The notes below the pieces were generated by a model. It did not search any database, was not told where the DNA came from, and saw only the letters and a list, made by a program, of their open reading frames with translations. A stretch of DNA of 8,762 nt from Hyphomicrobiales bacterium (GTDB taxonomy: Bacteria > Pseudomonadota > Alphaproteobacteria > Rhizobiales > Beijerinckiaceae). Position 1 is the stretch's first letter, and each line of letters starts with the position of its first letter. A program made the translations under genes and the position numbers. This document shows positions 6,122 through 8,762 of this stretch, one piece after another. The DNA is taken from positions 1-8,762 of the forward strand of contig JAQGJO010000170.1 in NCBI GenBank assembly GCA_028290595.1. The letters are read 5' to 3'.

Positions 6122-7129
6122 TCAAGTCAGGAACTCTGTTATTCTAGCGAGCGTCGCTGCCCGTCCACGCTCCGGCCTGTCGAGAAGGACATAGTGCGTC
6201 GCGTTCTTCGGTTCGAAGGCGTGCACCTCTTGCGCGTTGACGAGGTCGCGCTGCAGTTCGGAGACGTCTTCGGGGCGAGAGAAATAGTCGAGTTCGCCGC
6301 GTACGATCAGGACCTTGCAGCTGACCTGATTGGCGTGGACGAGTTTTTCGCCGATGCCGATGTAGAAACTGTCTTCGAGCATGCCGTTGGGGCTGCGGAA
6401 TGTCGGCGGACTGCGGCTCGTGGTGGTGGGATCGCCGTCGCTCAGCGCCTGAACAAAAGCCGCGGCGACGGCCGGGTCGCGCCACTCGTCCTTGTTCGCG
6501 ATCGGGATCGAGCTGTCCCACTTCTCGAGAAGATGGTCGAGCGTGTTGAAATTGTAGCCACCGAATTTAGCTGTGTTGAACCGGAGCGGATTTTTTGGAT
6601 CGGCAAGTCCGGCGCCGCGATAGCGCGGATGGTCGACGCCGCCACCGTAGAGCGGATTGTAGAGGACCAGATGGCTCACCTTCTCCGGCCATAGCGAAGC
6701 GTACATGAGGATCAGGGTCGCGCCGACGCCCCAGCCGAGCAGGGCGACCTTCTCGACGCCGCAGGCCTTGCGCATCGCCTCGACCGTCGCGTCGACATCG
6801 CGCGTGAGTTCCAGGCAGCGGGCCAGCGGCTTTGACGCGGCGGGCGGTTCCGACATGGCGGCGGGACGATCGGACTTGCCGAAGCCGCGCCCGTCAGGAA
6901 TGAAACTGTCGTGGCCGGCCAGCGCCAGCGCCTCGGCGACGGAGCCGTTCTCGACCTGAAGATCGTATTCGCTGATGCCGGGAACGCGGGTGCCGTGCAT
7001 GAGCAGGATTGGCGTCTTGCGTGAGGCGCTGCCTTCAACGCGCACCTCACGCACCGCGATATTCACCTTATCGACAGTCGTAACCTTGAAATCCCGACGA
7101 ACGACTTTCGGCACGATATGTCCAATCAA
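6122..7129 (-). CDS. Alpha/beta-hydrolase-fold protein with Gly in place of the nucleophile Ser
   Basis: This 335-residue alpha/beta-hydrolase-fold protein has the oxyanion strand ILLMHG (41-46), the DGRGFGKSDRP segment (79-89) typical of epoxide hydrolase/lipase-like members, a cap region (about 160-260), the acid-bearing strand VLIVRGELDYFSRP (273-286, Asp281), and the late histidine in NATHYVLLDRP (His312). The nucleophile elbow, normally G-x-S-x-G, reads G132-W-G134-V-G136, so the nucleophile Ser/Asp/Cys is absent. An ordinary serine-hydrolase mechanism is therefore unlikely; it may be a lyase, an Asp-His general-base enzyme or a non-catalytic relative. The proposed start is TTG at 7129, overlapping the upstream TGA as TTGA; a GTG at 7114 (residue 6) is an alternative, and neither has a strong ribosome site. 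It is the last gene of the minus-strand operon. Fold confident, function open. Confidence 0.88.
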   Translation of the reverse strand: MIGHIVPKVVRRDFKVTTVDKVNIAVREVRVEGSASRKTPILLMHGTRVPGISEYDLQVENGSVAEALALAGHDSFIPDGRGFGKSDRPAAMSEPPAASKPLARCLELTRDVDATVEAMRKACGVEKVALLGWGVGATLILMYASLWPEKVSHLVLYNPLYGGGVDHPRYRGAGLADPKNPLRFNTAKFGGYNFNTLDHLLEKWDSSIPIANKDEWRDPAVAAAFVQALSDGDPTTTSRSPPTFRSPNGMLEDSFYIGIGEKLVHANQVSCKVLIVRGELDYFSRPEDVSELQRDLVNAQEVHAFEPKNATHYVLLDRPERGRAATLARITEFLT

Positions 7130-7956
7130 CTGAAATAAAACTTCAAGGCGGTGAGATCGATCGCGCGCCTGACCGATTCATCGGGGAAGTTGGCGCTGAA
7201 ATCTTCAAGCGTCTTGCCGTAGGTCATGCTGGTCTCAAAAGCAGCGAAGGGCCAGTCGCTGCCCCAGAGCAATCGCTCGGGCCCTGCGTGCTTCAGCAGG
7301 GCCGAGGCGAAGACCGCAGCATCAGCGGCGGGCTCGATCCGGAATGCGGCGGATGCCTTGACCCAGGTGTTGCCGCGCTCGATCGAACGGAGCACTGCCT
7401 GAAATCCTTCCGAGTTTACGCCGAGGCCTTTGGTCGGCCGGCCGAAATGGTCGATCACCAGCTTTGGCCCGCAGGCCTCGATCGTCTCGATGTAGTTGGG
7501 GAGACGTTCACCTTCGTCGTGCAGATGCACATGCCAGTCGAGGTCGGCAATCCGGCGCATCAGCCGGCGATATTCGAAGCTGCTGAGATCCGGCGGCGAG
7601 GCAACGTTGCGAAACTGAAACCGGACGCCGACGACGCCGTCCTCCTTCATGCGCCGCATGGCATAGAGGTCGATGTCGGGCGAGACGATGACGGTGGTGC
7701 GCAGCCGCTTGTGCCGACGGACGGCTTCCAGCGCATAGTCGTTGTAATCGCCATAGATGCTGGCTGCTGCGAGCACGGCGAAATGTACACCGTGCGCGTC
7801 GAGCGTCTTTATATAGTCTTCGATCGTCGCATCGGCCGGCGGCAGGTGCCATGCGGTGCCGCTGGTCGGCATGGAGCGCGTGTAAACATGCGCATGGCAA
7901 TCCACGATAGGATTTGCGACGAGAGGATTTGCGGCTTGTGGGTTGGCAGCGAGCAT
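7126..7956 (-). CDS. Amidohydrolase-family (LigI-like) TIM-barrel hydrolase/lactonase
   Basis: This 276-residue amidohydrolase is of the family that includes 2-pyrone-4,6-dicarboxylate lactonase (LigI). Motifs are IVDCHAHVY (17-25, His21/His23) after strand 1, GVVGVRFQFRN (107-117), WHVHLHDEG (141-149), VIDHFGRP (167-174, His170) and LLWGSDWPFA (229-238, Asp234 as general base). There is no carboxylated-lysine motif, consistent with the LigI group, which is reported to work without a metal. Expected chemistry is hydrolysis of a lactone or C-O/C-C bond, or decarboxylation, in ring-cleavage metabolism. The first 18 residues are an unusual ANPxx repeat before the barrel. The start ATG at 7956 has only a weak upstream site (GCGGA), but no later ATG precedes the essential HxH. 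It lies 17 nt after the esterase gene and overlaps the next gene by 4 nt, so it is translationally coupled to it. Confidence 0.9.
   Translation of the reverse strand: MLAANPQAANPLVANPIVDCHAHVYTRSMPTSGTAWHLPPADATIEDYIKTLDAHGVHFAVLAAASIYGDYNDYALEAVRRHKRLRTTVIVSPDIDLYAMRRMKEDGVVGVRFQFRNVASPPDLSSFEYRRLMRRIADLDWHVHLHDEGERLPNYIETIEACGPKLVIDHFGRPTKGLGVNSEGFQAVLRSIERGNTWVKASAAFRIEPAADAAVFASALLKHAGPERLLWGSDWPFAAFETSMTYGKTLEDFSANFPDESVRRAIDLTALKFYFS
7903..7947 (-). repeat. Three tandem 15-bp units coding ANPxx at the amidohydrolase N-terminus
   Basis: Residues 4-18 of the amidohydrolase read ANPQA-ANPLV-ANPIV, a 5-residue period. At DNA level two 15-bp copies (7904-7918 and 7919-7933) differ by one base; the third (towards 7947) is more diverged. 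This is an in-frame minisatellite-like expansion just ahead of the first barrel strand. Confidence 0.85.
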
Positions 7957-7973
7957 GGTCTGTGTCCGCAGTC

Positions 7974-8762
7974 TCAGGGGTCCGACAACCCTTTAGTCAC
8001 AAGCCATTTCGAGATCAAATCGGCGATCTCGCGGTTGTTCTTGTCCATCATCATCATATGGGAGTTGCCCTTCACGCCGACCTTCGGAAGATCGATCACG
8101 TCGGCGCTGCCGCCGGCGGCGCGAACCGCGTCGAGGTAGGCCAGATCGATCTTGCTGTAGGCGACCCAGCGCGGATCCTGCTCGATGTAATCGCCGAAGA
8201 TTTCCAGGATCGGCACCGACTTCAAGGCCGCGGCCTTGTCGGCCGGTCCGGCGCTGGCCGGCTCGATGGCAACGATCGCCTTGATCTTGTCGGGCCGCGC
8301 CTCAGCGGCGCGGAAGCCGAAGAAGCCGCCCTGGCTATGGGTCAGGAGCACGCAGGGACAAACCTTGTCGACAAGCGCGATATATCCCGCCAGCACGGCA
8401 TCGTCGGTCGAGAGCCAGCGCGGCACGATCTGCTTGGTGAAGGCGTCAAAGGCCTCGATAGGGAACTGGTTGCCAGGCAGCAGTTTGCGCTTGGCAGGGT
8501 CGGAATCGAACGATCCCGGGCCCGGCCCGATCCTGAAGCGCTCCCACGGATCGGTCTGGGTCAGGAACAGCGGCTGCGACTTCCAGATGTCAGGCGAGGC
8601 AAAGCTCGAGCGCCCACGCTCGACGGCGTCGCTGACATAAACGTCCCAGCCTTTGCGCAGAAACATGTCGCGCCAGCCTTCGCGGCCGTCCGGCGTCGTC
8701 TCATAGGTCGCGCCGGTCAGGCCGCCGCCGTGCCACATCAGCAGCGGGTATTTGCCCTTCGG
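7974..8762 (-). CDS. Alpha/beta-hydrolase esterase, esterase-713-like (5' end outside window)
   Basis: The frame is open to the window edge: eight more residues (PKGKYPLL) precede the first visible Met (at 8738), so the gene is 5'-truncated by the window and that Met is internal. Numbering from it, MWHGGGLTGATYETTPDGREGW (1-22) is the oxyanion loop region, THSQGG (133-138) the nucleophile elbow with Ser135, Glu159 (AIVAIEP) the likely acid, and His227 in GNSHMMMMDKNN the base. Spacing Ser+24 to Glu and Ser+92 to His, and the GNSHMMM block, match what I recall of Alcaligenes esterase 713, an esterase with a Ser-Glu-His triad. In that enzyme a vicinal Cys-Cys shapes the oxyanion hole; here the pair is Gly-Gly. 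The missing N-terminus could carry an export signal. It is followed by the LigI-like gene after 17 nt, suggesting that ester opening precedes lactone or ring-product hydrolysis. Confidence 0.88.
   Translation of the reverse strand, partial: PKGKYPLLMWHGGGLTGATYETTPDGREGWRDMFLRKGWDVYVSDAVERGRSSFASPDIWKSQPLFLTQTDPWERFRIGPGPGSFDSDPAKRKLLPGNQFPIEAFDAFTKQIVPRWLSTDDAVLAGYIALVDKVCPCVLLTHSQGGFFGFRAAEARPDKIKAIVAIEPASAGPADKAAALKSVPILEIFGDYIEQDPRWVAYSKIDLAYLDAVRAAGGSADVIDLPKVGVKGNSHMMMMDKNNREIADLISKWLVTKGLSDP

Noticed and set aside
6194..6694. 166-codon open frame on the plus strand opposite the alpha/beta hydrolase
   Set aside because: Shadow of the minus-strand gene in a GC-rich region; no motif in its translation.
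7288..8139. 283-codon open frame on the plus strand
   Set aside because: It runs across the LigI-like gene, the intergenic gap and the end of the esterase gene, both of which carry clear family motifs on the other strand. No ribosome site and no domain.

Overview
The window looks like a catabolic (accessory) region of a proteobacterium, most likely an alphaproteobacterium of the Rhizobiales/Sphingomonadales kind. The basis is fairly high GC (about 60% by eye), tightly packed genes with ATGA/GTGA/TTGA-type overlaps, and a gene set typical of degradation of aromatic or terpenoid acids in those groups. The organism itself cannot be named from the sequence. There is no rRNA, tRNA, CRISPR array, insertion sequence or regulator gene in view.

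Layout. Two convergent gene strings meet at about 6107-6121. The plus-strand string (1-6106) holds, in order: the 3' end of an SCPx/lipid-transfer-type thiolase; a small protein with a HicB-like look; a Rieske non-haem iron oxygenase large subunit of the phthalate 4,5-dioxygenase type; two consecutive class III (CaiB/BaiF) CoA-transferases; and an FAD-dependent GMC alcohol oxidoreductase. Gaps are 9 and 51 nt, then overlaps of 4 and 8 nt, then a 48 nt gap, so this reads as one operon entering from the left. The minus-strand string (8762-6122, read right to left) holds an esterase related to Alcaligenes esterase 713 (5' end outside the window), a LigI-like amidohydrolase, and an alpha/beta-hydrolase-fold protein. 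It has a 17 nt gap and a 4 nt overlap, so it is a second operon.

How the genes may work together (inference). The CoA-transferase pair would activate a carboxylic acid to its CoA ester. The Rieske enzyme would hydroxylate a ring or activated C-H, the GMC enzyme would oxidise an alcohol to a carbonyl, and the SCPx-type thiolase would cleave a C-C bond of the acyl-CoA. The convergent set supplies ester- or lactone-opening hydrolases. The substrate is not readable from the sequence. No CoA ligase, Rieske reductase, ferredoxin or DUF35 partner lies inside the window.

Most notable points: (i) the two adjacent CaiB-type genes are asymmetric, one with the catalytic aspartate and one with glycine in its place, as expected for a heteromeric enzyme with one active and one non-catalytic subunit type; (ii) the last minus-strand alpha/beta hydrolase has Gly where the nucleophile Ser should be, while its Asp and His are kept; (iii) the esterase-713-like protein keeps an unusual Ser-Glu-His triad but has Gly-Gly where I recall the vicinal Cys-Cys of the oxyanion loop; (iv) a HicB-like domain stands inside the catabolic operon with no HicA toxin; (v) two short in-gene tandem duplications sit at protein termini.
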